Source: Ophioceras dolichostomum (lineage: Eukaryota > Ascomycota > Sordariomycetes > Magnaporthales > Ophioceraceae). From it: DNA of 64,000 nt. Position 1 is the first letter of the stretch; the number at the start of each line of letters is the position of its first letter. Below, in pieces: positions 45,188 through 56,400 of the stretch. A model generated the notes under the pieces. The model did not search any database. It was not told the DNA's origin and saw nothing but the letters and a program-made list of their open reading frames with translations. The stretch covers positions 99,879 to 163,878 of the forward strand of contig PYST01000051.1 in the NCBI GenBank assembly GCA_003049485.1. The letters run 5' to 3'. The translations under genes and the position numbers were made by a program.

Positions 45188-45807
45188 TGCGTTCTCGGAA
45201 GATTGAAGAGTTGTTAGAAACGCTTAAAAAACAGCAATCTTGTGGCATGTGCGACTTTGCGTTAGAGGGAGACATGGAAGAAGAAAGGGAGAGAGAACGA
45301 GGGCGACAGGGGTTGAGGAAGAACTTACACCCGACCCCTCGTTTGTGCAACTGCATGAACTAAAGCATCCCTGGCACCAAAAAGAACAAACCAAGCTATC
45401 ACGACAACTGCATCTGCCCTTGGTGATCGCAAATAGGACTGCGTACTCACCTCTGTACAGGTAGGGTAGGTAGACGCAGCCGCATGTATTACCACTGGAA
45501 TATGCATGCAGCTATTACTGAGTAAAGAAGAGAGCAGATCAGCAGCAAGTTGAACAAACGGCAGAGTATATCACAAATTTGTCCCTGCGGACACACCAGT
45601 ATGGCCACCAAACGCCCCAGCTCACCAACACCGACGGGTCCCTGTCGAAGATGACTCGACTATCTCTTTGCGGACGCATCTGCTGACCAGCCGATCAGCC
45701 TTCAGAGTCCCTCTCGTATCCAGCACCACTAACAGGCGGCAAAGAAGCAACGGGCCGCTACCGCGACGGCTACCGTAGTTCGGTCCGATTCTAGTCAGCT
45801 AGGAGCC
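45188..45807. other. Intergenic region
   Basis: Upstream region of the APH-like gene, with a GTAGGGTAGGTAG motif near 45463. No ORF is supported. Confidence 0.45.
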
Positions 45808-46527
45808 GACGGAGCCCCTAAGTTAGTGCTCGTGTGACGTGGATGAGCGCCTGGAAAGCCAACATAGTGAAATATGTCGCCGGGTACCAGGGGATGTACC
45901 CTACGGCGCAGGTCCTGCTCGTCACGACCGAGTTCGTTCTGTTGGTCCGTGAAGCCCGATGCATGGAGGAGCTCCGACCAGAAGTTGCAGCCATGCACGC
46001 CGCTCTCGACTTGAACGGTAGCACAAAACAACAGCCCCTCCCGTCATCATCACCGCCATAACCGCCACCATCATCCACAACAAAGTAGCAGCATCTGTCG
46101 TCTCCAACAGCCGCAACAGCCGCCGTGCCATCCCTCCTAGTCCACACCTTCACCAACAGCGGCTCCACCATGCTCTCGCACCTCTACACCGCCTTCGCGC
46201 CAACGTGCGGTTTTCCCCCACATGCGACCATCTTCGACTCCTCCCCCGGCGACTTCAGCAACGTGCTAGGCCTGCGGGCCGTCACGGCGCCCATCCTACG
46301 TGTGTGGCGCATCCTCTTCGGCCAGCTCTTGCGGCCCATCATAGCGACCTTGTGAGCCGGTCGGCTCTGGCTGCACCTGATAGGGAGGCTCGATCCCTTG
46401 GAGACTGCGGCCGCCGCGCACAACGACCGGAAGCTTCAACGGGTCTGAGCTATGGCGGTCGTACGTCTGCAGCCAGTCTGACAGACTGGTCGACTACCGG
46501 TATGCCGAGAATCATGTCGCCCTGGTG
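45808..46527 (+). pseudogene. Decayed PaxU/TMEM53-like (DUF829) gene
   Basis: Pieces of a DUF829 protein are readable in changing frames. DGAPKLVLV (45808-45834) runs into a stop, and the next frame continues TWMSAWKANIVKYVAGYQGM (from 45837), so a base is missing between them. After a probable intron come LLVHTFTNSGSTMLSHLY and IFDSSPGDFSNVLGLRA, to a TGA at 46353. The frame then continues RLWLHLIGRLDPLE to a second TGA (46446), and a +1 shift gives SYVCSQSDRLVDYRYAENHV before a GTGAGT that looks like an old splice donor. The order matches the alpha/beta-hydrolase-like DUF829 family, named for PaxU of indole-diterpene clusters. At least one frameshift, a nonsense codon and another shift make it non-functional. 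No other cluster genes are nearby. Confidence 0.65.
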
Positions 46528-47059
46528 AGTAAGGAAAGGTTTTGAGGTACAGAGGTTGGAGAAGTTCGTAGGTACGAGTCATTTTGCGCATGCGAGGGAT
46601 GAGGCGAGGCATTGGCGCATTCGGAGGGAGACGTGGGAGGAAAGGGGCCGATGGGATGGTAACAGCCCGCCTGGGCAAATGGCCCCTAGTCGGTCGAAGA
46701 TTGTTGCTAAGATGTAGGCTCTCGTCGAAGTGTTGGGGTGGGTGCGTGATGGAGGTGGACTGGGCAGGGTTTCGATGTGGTTGACTTCTAGAAGCCGGGA
46801 CGGCTGCTCGCAAAGCGAAAGCAAGACAAAGCCAGAAGTGGTCCTCGGCGCCAGCGATGTGTTGTATTGGATCGTATTTTGTATTGTATTTTCCAAGATA
46901 CCAGAACATTGCAAAGGTACGATGCAGGACATCACCCGCACTGCCAGGCGAACGGTCGTGTTGTCGTTATGCGCATGTCGAGTGTGCGACCTGGTTCCTC
47001 GTCTTGTAAGCTGAGGAGTTCTTAGGGAATAACAGCGTGTCTGGGAGCCACGATGGCGA
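46528..47059. other. Intergenic region
   Basis: The 3' remains of the DUF829 pseudogene may extend here, but I cannot recognise further pieces. No gene is supported. Confidence 0.4.
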
Positions 47060-47386
47060 CTATGACGGCCTCGGTCGTTTGTTCGATTTCTTCTCCTCTT
47101 CTTCCATCTTCACGTCTTCCTCTTTGTTGTCTTCGTTATCCTCGGCGTCTATCTCCTCGTCGTCCCCGCCGTCTCGAGGTTCCTCATCCACATTGCTTTC
47201 CTCCAGACATCTCTCGCACTTTCGGTCGAAATCGTGATGCTCCTCGACGATGCCACGACGACATTCGCCGAAAAGCCAGCCGTTGTTCTTAGCCTCAAGA
47301 CATAACAACTCTTGGGAGAGATCGTCCCATGTGAAGCTCTCCACACAACGTGTGCACTTGCCCGAGAAGGTTATATATCGGCACAT
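47060..47386 (-). CDS. Small CxxC protein with acidic tail (108 aa)
   Basis: I chose ATG 47386 (MCRYITFSGKCTRC) because upstream in-frame codons look non-coding and many fungal small proteins begin MCxY. The N-terminal 65 residues have two CxxC pairs (CTRC and CERC) plus two single Cys and His-His, a pattern that could bind zinc. The rest is strongly acidic (DDEEIDAEDNEDNKEED) and ends with a basic KKSNKRPRPS that resembles a nuclear localisation signal. No named family is recognised. The CxxC pairs and the sharp change to an acidic tail support a real gene, but there is no intron or neighbour evidence. Confidence 0.5.
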   Translation of the reverse strand: MCRYITFSGKCTRCVESFTWDDLSQELLCLEAKNNGWLFGECRRGIVEEHHDFDRKCERCLEESNVDEEPRDGGDDEEIDAEDNEDNKEEDVKMEEEEKKSNKRPRPS

Positions 47387-48540
47387 TCTTTGGGAAGGAG
47401 GATAGGCGCAGGCGTGGCGGGGAGAGACGGCTTGGCCTTGTTGCTTGCCAGGTCTTGGAAAAGTGATGATAAGGCGACAATAATGTGGTGAAGAGGTGAT
47501 GATGAGGTGAGGTGAATAGAAGTCCAAAACTAGAGAGGCGCTCTTGTCTCGCGTTTTGACTAGTAACGTCTTGCAAGTTGTATTCTGATGGTGACGGGCT
47601 CGATGCTTCGTCGGATGAAGATTATAACTAGAACCTGAGCGCTAGCAGACGTTCTGAGGCCGGGGTAAATGAGGTGGGAGCTCGTGATCGTCAACCACTA
47701 ACTAGGTCTCATGTTCCCCACGAACGATGATATCGGTCCTTACCGCTAGGGTCGGCGAAAGGAGTCGGAGGTATGTTCGCGGAAACGAGGGCACCAGCGG
47801 CGCAGCTGGACGTTTGCTGTCTCGGAGTACGAAAGGCTCGTGTCACGGCAGCGTCCCTCACGATCTAGAGTTTCGTGTTCCCTCTTGCTGGAGTTCTCCA
47901 GATCCGCCACTTGGTGAATATCTGCAGGATCGTCTGTAAAAATGGTCGATGCACCTAGATTCGCAGGGAGGACTGAAGTGACGGCGTTGTCTTCTGCTTC
48001 CTTTTGTTCGAGTAGCTGACCGAACGTGATGTTGTTCGAATCAAGCAGGGGGAATCATCTGGGAAAATGAGGGAATATGATGCAATGCTGATAACAATCG
48101 GGTGCACCCTGACCATTTAAGAAGGAAGGAGCGGCAGAGTATACAAGACAGAACAAGAGAGATATCAAACCTAGTTCGATGCATGAAACGTGATATATCG
48201 ACTGCTGGAAGGTGTCGTCGTACAGGGAGAAAAATAGCTCGGCACACAACAGGAGAGCAAGCCAGTTGTTCCTGTGTTAACACCGCAGGTCCCGCGGAGA
48301 ACAAAGGGTCCATAACGTAAAAAAAGAAGGAAAGCAAAAGAATGGGACAACGCCTAACAAGAGGACTACAGAAGAGTCGCGAGATTTTGAGGTGGTAGAG
48401 GTAGGTATATTTCCAAAACAGTGCAGCAATTAAGCGCTGTTGGTGCGCTGCCTTCTCGGAAATGCCGGACTCGGGGGATGCCACCCGTACTTACTTGCAG
48501 ATGGACACTACATCGGACAAGGAATCGGTGAACGAACGGA
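47387..48540. other. Intergenic region
   Basis: No supportable gene; ORFs are short and without motifs. The 147-codon minus ORF at 48041-48484 is hydrophobic low-complexity and not convincing. Confidence 0.4.
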
Positions 48541-48780
48541 GGCAGGTATGCCAGAGATGCAGGAAAAAAGAGGGGGGAAAGATAAAGAGAGAAACCAACA
48601 GGTAACACTGTATGGGGAGGTGTGACGCAGATGCAGAAACCGTACAAGAACTGGAAGCTTTTCCGGTCTTCCGCGTCCACAGTTCCCTGAACAGCCAGCT
48701 CTCAAGTTCTCAAGAACATTGTGATTGAGGTGGAAGTGCGGAGTAGGCAAACGGGAAAGAGCCAAGACGTCAGAGAAAGC
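48541..48780 (+). repeat. Diverged direct repeat, copy 1 (copy 2 at 51255-51550)
   Basis: Both copies begin GGCAGGTATG, go through an AG-rich stretch, then share the order CAAGnACTnGAAAGC, a CCGGTCT-type block and CACAGTTCC, followed by AAAGAGCCAAGA and TAGAAGT. Identity is patchy, so this is an old duplication. Confidence 0.55.
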
Positions 48781-49110
48781 GTTGAATGCTAGAAGTGATC
48801 ACTTGCATGTAGGGCCTGTAATGCAATATATAGGTAGGTGGTACCTACCTGAGAGCAATTGGAAAAAGGGGATTCGTCCAACTATCGAGTGAGCATCAGA
48901 TCACGCGATGACCCTCGATACTCGAGCCCTTTGCAGGGTTTTCTCTAATTTACAACAAATGAGCCAATTTGGATTGGAGAGGCGGGGATCACAACAATCA
49001 ACAGAGTGCTGTGCGGTGTATTGTACTGTACGAGGCAGGTGGTGCGGCACCAAGTACAAGACAACAGACATTCACTGCCTCAGATATTGTGCGGCGAGAG
49101 CGACGGGCGA

Positions 49111-49250
49111 GCGGCCGATGGGATTCAACTTCACGCCCAGGCCTTCTTGAGGGCTCGACGGATATACGCCCAATCGTTGCAGCGCGCAGCCGCAACCGCG
49201 ACTGGCAATTCCCTCCCCCTTCAATCAAAATCCCGGTGTCTCATTTTGGA
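49111..49250 (+). repeat. Direct repeat of about 140 bp, copy 1 (copy 2 at 50462-50600)
   Basis: The two copies share long blocks, for example GAGGGCTCGACGGA, CCGCAACCGCGACTGGCAAT and CTTCAATCAAAATCCCGGTG, in the same orientation. Identity looks to be well over 80 per cent by eye. No terminal inverted repeat or ORF marks them as a known transposon. Confidence 0.75.
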
Positions 49251-49312
49251 AGAGATACCGGCTACTCGTCCCACGGCGATAACTGGTCCCCTGCTTTGAG
49301 CAAGTAGACGAG

Positions 49313-49735
49313 ATGATGGGTGTCATAGAAGCCAAGGGTCCGGAGCTCGCTAAACTGCAAAGGGAGGCCGAGCGACTGCGGCTGGAGAATATCCAGATGA
49401 CCCGCATCGCCGATGAGAGTTTCAAGGAGCGCGATGCTATGAGAAAGGCCGCGCAAGGCTGAAAACCCGCACAGCAATGCTCAGGCCGCGACCAAGATCC
49501 CTGCGCGCCCAGATGAGGGATCTTGTCACACTAGCTTATTCGGGGCTTCAAGTTTATCAGTTAGTAAGTCGGAGAATACCACATTACATTGCAGGCTCCG
49601 CCAATGGGTTGTGGAGAGAACCGGTCCTACAGTGTCGAGCCAGCCTGACGCGTGCTGCGCTTTCCGCGGCCAATCAGAGCCTGCAATGCGATAAGATCGA
49701 TAAGGACAATCGGATATGTGACCCCACCGAAGGCT
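49313..49735 (+). pseudogene. Possible decayed gene fragment with coiled-coil segment
   Basis: From ATG 49313 the frame encodes 49 residues of heptad-like sequence (GPELAKLQREAERLRLENIQ), ending in TGA at 49460. One base further on, the frame continues ENPHSNAQAATKIPARPDEG. The change of frame at a point where the sequence stays protein-like suggests a frameshifted remnant. The family is not recognised, and the fragment lies between two repeat copies. Confidence 0.3.
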
Positions 49736-49954
49736 AGCCTCCAGCCCCAGCGTGGGAAGCTACACCTTTTCCACCCACTGTCAAAAACACGACGCTACGG
49801 CCGCGGCCGAAGTGGAAGAGGGGGCCAAAACGACCAGGGGAGCGCGGCTCTCGTCGCCGCCACCGCCTTCGGGCGTGCTGTCTCGAGTTGTCAGGCGGAA
49901 AAGGTAAATACCTCCTAATAATCGTTCGTCCACATTTCTCTTCGATCTCATCAT

Positions 49955-50050
49955 TTTAACTTACTGGTTTTCCAGCCGGCGAGTCACTACCACCACCACG
50001 ATAGCAATAACAACAAGAAGGGGGCTAGCCCCCATCGAGGCGGTCACGCC
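49955..50050 (-). repeat. Diverged inverted repeat arm (partner about 50715-50810, plus)
   Basis: The reverse complement of this stretch contains AGCCCCCTTCTTGTTGTTAT and later GGCTGGAAAACCAGTAAGTT. The partner on the plus strand reads AGCCCCCTTCTTGTTATTGT and AAACTGGAAAACTAATTAAT. The arms are about 0.7 kb apart and imperfect. Confidence 0.5.
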
Positions 50051-50104
50051 CGTGGCTGGGGTGGCCTCGCGGCCGCCTCTGGCTGGGAGGGTTCGATCCC
50101 CCAA

Positions 50105-50152
50105 ACGCCCACGCCCACGCCTACGCCCACGCCCACGCCTACGCCCACGCCC
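50105..50152 (+). repeat. Hexanucleotide tandem repeat (ACGCCC/ACGCCT)
   Basis: About eight units of ACGCCC with T variants; in one frame it would encode alternating Thr-Pro. Confidence 0.85.
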
Positions 50153-50461
50153 GCCGTCGCAGCACTCGCCGCAGCGCCCGCGCCCGCCCATGCTCCGGGT
50201 TTCGGCCCAGTCATTCGCTTTGCGGCCCCCCGCCGCCTTCGAGCGGCCAACGCAGTCCATGAGTAGATGAAGTCAATCCCTGCCCCGACGAGGTGCCCTG
50301 GGCAGTTGCGTGCGTCGGCGTTGGGCAGGCCTTCCAACCGGCCTTCCCCCGCTGGCTTACACAGTAGCTGAACTTGGGGTGGTAGGCTTCCTAGCGCAAG
50401 ATTGAACGAAGCCCGCTTCGGTACCGCGATCGTTGATATTGTACGACAAAAACAACAAACT

Positions 50462-50600
50462 AGCGGCCGGATTCGATTCAACTTCGCGCCCAGGACTTTT
50501 TGAGGGCTCGACGGAAATACACCCAGTTGTTACAGCGCGCGGCCGCAACCGCGACTGGCAATTCCCCTTCCCTTCAATCAAAATCCCGGTGTCTTTTTTG
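50462..50600 (+). repeat. Direct repeat of about 140 bp, copy 2
   Basis: Same orientation and content as 49111-49250, with scattered substitutions, several of them C-to-T or G-to-A. The copies flank about 1.2 kb that holds the coiled-coil remnant and the hexanucleotide repeat. Confidence 0.75.
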
Positions 50601-51254
50601 TTCAGAGAGGGAGGGGGAGGCTAGCGGCGAGGAGAAGAGTGAGGGGGAGTATGGTGGTTGGGGGATCATGACGGTTGGCTTCCCTGGTCATGGAACTGTG
50701 GCCGTGGAAGACCGGCTTGGCCGCCCCGAAGAGGGCCAGCCCCCTTCTTGTTATTGTAATTATAATAGTGGTAATAATAATGGTTAAACTGGAAAACTAA
50801 TTAATTATAATGGTGACATCGAAGGGAACTGTGGATGGACGATTTACTACTACCCTTCGAGGCAGCACTCCCGGGGACGGAGGCGGCGGGAGCCACGCTT
50901 CTCTGACCGCCCTGGCCCCCTCGTCCTCCTCGGCCGCGCCGGTTGCGTCGTGCTTTTGACGGTGGGTGGAAAGGGCGAGGCCATCCAAGCTGTGGCTGGA
51001 GGAGGGGAACAGAGTGATGAGCTTGGCGATGTGGCCCGAGAACTGTGAGCCATGGTGGCGCGGTCTCTTGCGGCTGGGTGGGGAGATCTACTTTGGACTT
51101 CTCGTCTCAATGTAATGGCACCAACTTCCGAGGTGACATTGGCGGGTAAAGCTTAGGCTGCAAGCCGCCGTCAAACGACAGGAAGACACCATTTGGAACC
51201 AGACCAGCTACCAAGCTACCTTTGTGTTCCGTTCTTTTTATTCTTTTTGTTTTT

Positions 51255-51550
51255 GGCAGGTATGTCGGGGGCAGAGGAAAGAAGGGGAGGAAAGAGAAAG
51301 AGAGAAATCTTCAGGTAACAGACATTGTCGTTGGAAAATACAGTGTAAATTATAATACATCTCAATACGTTCCAGGCTCTGGGTGCAGGTGCAGACGTGC
51401 AAGGACTAGAAAGCTTTCCCGGTCTCCCGCGGCCACAGTTCCATGGTCAGGCTGCAATCGACTCCAAGAGCATCGAGGTTCAAGCAGAAGTAGGTGGAAA
51501 AGAGCCAAGAGGTCAAAGAAAGTGTCGCATGTTAGAAGTCATCGCTTTCG
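51255..51550 (+). repeat. Diverged direct repeat, copy 2
   Basis: Partner of 48541-48780; see that entry for the shared blocks. Confidence 0.55.
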
Positions 51551-51945
51551 GGAGGTGCTGGAGAAACAGGCCTCAGCTCCGTATTCCGCACGCCACGGGA
51601 AAGGAGCAGCTCTGCTTTATGACTAAACGCAAACTGCCATGAGTGTCGAGCCTTCCACAAGTGCCCAGATATTTTAGAGCCCCAATATCAAGTCAGGGAT
51701 CGAGAAGCCAGGTAGGACCTGGTTGACAAGCCAGCTGAGAAGCAAGCCGTCGCCTTCGCACCACTTGCTGGAAGAGCAGCTGACTCATTCTCTTTGTCCC
51801 GCACTCTCATACGCTGCTTTGATAGGTCACGGATCCCTGGCTGTGCCCCACCAACCTGTCACAACCGAGCTAGTCAACGCCACCGATCTCACTGGCTCCC
51901 CAGGCCTTATAAGAGATTTTCCCGCCCCTCTTACCAAAGATTCAA

Positions 51946-52027
51946 GGCAGAATGTCCGAGCGGTCCAAGGAGTGTGATTAGAAATCACATGGGTTCGCCC
52001 TCGCAGGTTCGAATCCTGCTTCTGTCG
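51946..52027 (+). tRNA. tRNA-Ser(AGA)
   Basis: Acceptor GGCAGAA pairs with TTCTGTC, with G73. The anticodon stem TGTGA/TCACA holds loop TTAGAAA, anticodon AGA. A long class II variable arm (TGGGTTCGCCCT) follows, and the T arm is CGCAGG-TTCGAAT-CCTGC. The size is 82 nt and there is no intron. The long variable arm is typical of serine tRNAs. Confidence 0.95.
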
Positions 52028-53462
52028 TCGAGCAAAATCCTTTTTTGGAGTTTCACCCTTTTTTGGATGATGCTCAACTGGAGGGTGGTGTTCTACGATA
52101 GAGGCAACTACGACCGTGTTCTTTCTTTCTTTTGTTTTTCGAACGTCTTGCGAAGGGCAGAGGTTGGTGAGGAAGAAGAGGAGGGGAGCAGGGGCGGCGG
52201 GGGAAGAGAGGAAGGACGCGGTGGTCGGGCTCATCAGAGTCTCAGCAGGGTGATCACGTGACCTGATGCTCGCTTAGTGGTCGGCTTTGTCACACTCGTC
52301 ATAACCTCCACGAACCCCTTTATTTTTCCATTTAAACGAAAACCAGATTGATGGGCGTGACAGGTCGCATTTGACAAGAGGCAAGGCTTGAGGCCGGGCT
52401 AGAACGATAAAAACGTGTCAGAACTCTTTTCAACTCTCGACAGGTGGTGGTCTGAACCTACCATCATGTTCCTCACTCTCGATGCAACCGCTTTCCCAAG
52501 CTTTGAACTGTTTGTCTCGACAGAGACGGGACCGGACCAAGGCGAGATGCCAACCCATGTCGATAGGGCGTTCATCCATGGAAAGCCAGGCTCCCAGACG
52601 GCACCACGTTGAGCGGGAGCTGCAGCCACGAGGAACTGGGTGATACATCTCCAAGATCAAGACGGCGGGCGCAGCTCCCCTGGAACACGTCCTCCCCTTG
52701 AATCCAGCACATCTTATGGCTATCGCCCAGAAGCGGGCCACCATTACCCTTTTTAAGCTCCTGAAAGCCAAGTGGCGGGTGGTGCTGAAGAGATGAGGTA
52801 CTCGCTCGCCTCATATCTCCGGATCGAGACCTTGACTACCTATCTAGGTAAGCGGATGCCATGATGACTTCCGGCATTCTCTCATCGCGCACGATGTTCA
52901 ATATCTAAATTCGGGATGGAATGTCGACCTTCGATATCCGCCAGCGAGCTACGGATGTAGTCGCAGAGCTGCATCTTTTTGCCCATCCGATGCTGTGCCA
53001 GTTGGCAACGCATAAGCCAGAACAGGATTCTTCCAAGTGCCGCTGCCGGATACATCGGCAACTGGTAGCTTACGTCCACGCCGAACGTGGCTCTGGTGAT
53101 GACTGACTTACGGATCTCCATTCAAGCCTCATGGTGTTCCCTCGGAGGGAGGCAGGAGCAACGATACTACTGTCCAAGTTGACAAATCCAGAGTCCTAGT
53201 ACGGCCCCGTAATAAAATGTAGCGTACAAGGCTACATGTGGTAGCCTCGTGGAAATGCAGCACGAGGCACACGATAATAAAGTACATTGCAGGCTTCATA
53301 ACAAGTAAAGCTACATCTTCAATCTCCCTAGTACAATTTGCATCATAGTCAATATTCCAGAAAAGCAATCCTCCCGACAATCAGTCTGAATACCTACCTA
53401 GGTTAGTATCAACCTGCCACGGAACGACAGCCAGCTTCCTATCTGTCTACACTTAGACTTCA
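52028..53462. other. Intergenic region
   Basis: No gene is supported in 1.4 kb. There are CTAGGTA-type motifs near 52840 and 53391 and a CATTGCAGGCT motif at 53285. The 65-codon ORF at 52415 has no further support. Confidence 0.45.
52041..52046 (+). terminator. RNA polymerase III T-run after tRNA-Ser
   Basis: Six T start 14 nt after the tRNA 3' end. Confidence 0.65.
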
Positions 53463-56400
53463 TCAGAACTGAGTGCTACGGAGGACCAGTTCGAAATCCT
53501 CCAGACGCACACCACGGCCGGCGAACTCGGCAAGCCTACGCGCCGCATCAGCGACAGCGACGATCTGACGGCCCGTGAGCTGGTGCGAGGACAAGGTCGG
53601 CTTCCCCACGACCTCCTTCCCGCCGTCATCCACCGCCCCGTAGATCTTGCCACAGCACTCACCGCCGATGTCGACGCGAGTAACCGCAACAACAGGACGG
53701 CGGGCCGCGCCGTCACCACTACCACCACCACGTCGTCCATCAAACTCCAACTGCGTGAGCTCGACATGTGCATTAAACAGCGCCGAATCCGAACGATCAA
53801 CAACAGCACCGCCATTCTCACGCCCCATGCGATCCAGCACGCCGGCCCAGATGGCAGCGCGCTCCGCCTCGCGCGGCGGCTTGAACTCCATCACGAGGTG
53901 GTTGCCGCGCGACATCATCTTCCTGCTCATGTCCGCGCCGTCCGGCAGCGTGACGGCGCAGATGCCCCGGTGCGTCTCCACCGCCTTCTGCAGCTGCGAC
54001 ACCGTCCACGACCCGAGCTCGTCCCGCTCGGTGTTGCCGACGACGAAGAAGTCGTCGATCAGCAGCACGAGACCCCAGCGGCTGGCCAGCATCAGGATGT
54101 GGGGGACGTTGACGTAGAAGGCGTCCCACGTGGGGGCACCGCCGACGCCGCCGCGGTTGGGACCGCGGGGGTGAGGCGGCGGATACGGCCCCAGCGGCGG
54201 CATGGGACGCGGACCCATCGGGATCCTGAAGCCGTCCAGCGAGTTGAGGCGCTGGCGGGTCAGCTTGAGCGTCCCCAGCTCGGCCAGCTCGGCGGCGCCC
54301 TCCACGGCCGCCGTCTTTCCGATGCCTCGGGGTCCGTGGATGATGAGCGACATGCCGCCGGCGGGTTTGCCGTTCTCAGGGAGGGTGGCCCAGTTGCTCT
54401 GGCGCTGGCGCTTGGCCTGTCCCATGAAGATGCTTTGCATCAGGGTCGTCGTGGCCTCGGGAAGGACGAGGCGGCCGAAGGCCTGCTTGTCCCACTTCAC
54501 GCGGGTGATCTTGCCGACGTCGAGGTAGACTGCATAGAAAAGGGACACCTAGTTAGTTCATAGTTTTTCTTGTGGCCGGAGAAACACTACGAAAAGAAGA
54601 AAGAAAGGGAAAAGGGACAAGAACCAAAAAAGGGGGGAAGAGTAAAGAACAAAAGAGAAAGAAAGGAAAAGAAAAAGAAAAGAGAGAGAGAAAAGAGAAG
54701 GAAAGAGAGAGAACGAGAAGAAATATGACCAACTTACCCCACATATGTTTCTCAAGAGAGAAGCCGGGAATCTTAGCCGGCAACATCATGGTCATATCGC
54801 CAGACATGCTCGACACCTCGCACTCAACGGGCCAGCTGTCGCCCCGCCTCTTGACAGTCTCGGCCTCGGGGAACTTGGGAGGCCTGTTGTGCGGGTTGCC
54901 GTAGTCGGGCGTTCCCCGCTGCGGCTTGGTGGTCTCGATGCACGCCTCCTCGTCGATCATGAAACGGGAGTTCTCGGGCTGTGAGGGCGAGGACGTAAGC
55001 AAAGTAGCCCGGTCATATTAGCCATCATCCATCGATCCAAGCAAAGAGAGAGACGGGTAACGAGGTAGGTCGGTACCCAGGAAAAGACAGGGAGAGGGAG
55101 GGGATACAGGGAAACAGAACCGGGAGGGAGGTCGAAGAAAAACAAAAGCTGGTGGCAAACTCACGAAGCAGTGGAACTGAGCAACGTCAAACCCAGAGTA
55201 AGACACGAGCTTCCTCGGCACCGAAGCAACATCCCTATAGGTCTGCCCCGAGGCCAGCAGCCGCGCCTTAGTCTCCTCGCTCGCGAACCTCAGCGGATAC
55301 ACCGCAAGGCTCGTGATAGGCACCCTGTGCCCCCTCGGCGGCCCCTGAATCGAGATCTGCCTCGCCATCCGCCTCGCGACCCCTCCCGAAACCGTCCACT
55401 CCCACACGGAAAACGTCGCGATCGCATTGTCGGCCTTGCTGCCGTGCGCCAGCGACGGCCACGTCTTCACCACGCCCGCCAGCGCGGCCGCCGTGCCGCC
55501 GGGAGTCGGCGCCGCGGCCGCCGGCTCGCCCTTGTTCGCGCCCTCCTTGATCCAGTCGATGTCTCTCACGACGACGACCTCGTTGGGCCGGAACAGCCAG
55601 GCGAGCGTCGTCTTGCTGACCAACCCCATCGAGAACTCGGCGTCGCACCGGCTCGTGCGCTGCACGGCGGCCGAGTCGCGCGCCATGAACCCCAGCAGGG
55701 CCTCGACGTCCTTCCGGTTTGCGTCGGCCATCAGCGCGGAGACGAGCGCCTCGCGGTGGTGCCACAGGAAGCGGGGCGAGTACGCGTTCGACGCGCACCG
55801 GATCGGGCCCGCGTAGGTCGGGTCGGCCTGCCGCTTTTCGAGGTCGCTCGGGCAGAGCGCGAGTGATGCGAGGAGGCGCGTGAGGGCGGGCGTCACGGGC
55901 CGGACGGTCTCCATGCGCCGGGGCCGGGGCCCGTGGTGGATGACCTTGACGCCGCTGTCGTACGTACAGGTCGGCTCCTTTTCGCCGCGGTAGCAGTCCC
56001 AGTCGCGGACGACTACGAAGAAGATGGTGTTGCCGTCGTCCTTGTCCTTGTCCTTGTCCTGCTGACCCTGGTCCTTGTCCTGCTGACCCTGGTCCTTGTC
56101 GTCGTTCTTCTTGCGCAGCTCTTCGATGTACTTGTCGACGGATCGCACCTTGTCCTCCTCCTTGATGTCCCTGTGCTGGCCGATGATCCTCGGGCACCAG
56201 TGCTTCGGCGGCGTCTTGACCATGTAGGAGTGGGGGCCGTGGGTGGGGAAGAGATTGTAGAGTACGACGTAGTCGCGCTGCTCCTGCTCCTGCTCCTGCT
56301 GCTGGTCATGCTGCAGGTCCTCCTCCTCCTCCTCCTGCTGCTGCTGCTGCTGCTGCTGCTCCTCGTCGTCCTTCTTCAGGACCGTCGTCGACGACGAGGG

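Noticed and set aside
46353..46355. TGA in the DUF829 remnant as a possible recoded stop
   Set aside because: TGA is not converted to a Trp codon by the UAG-to-UGG route considered here (editing would give UGG too, but neighbouring frameshifts already show decay).
50062..50100. GAGGGTTCGATCCCCC as a tRNA T-arm
   Set aside because: No acceptor, D arm or anticodon arm can be built around it.
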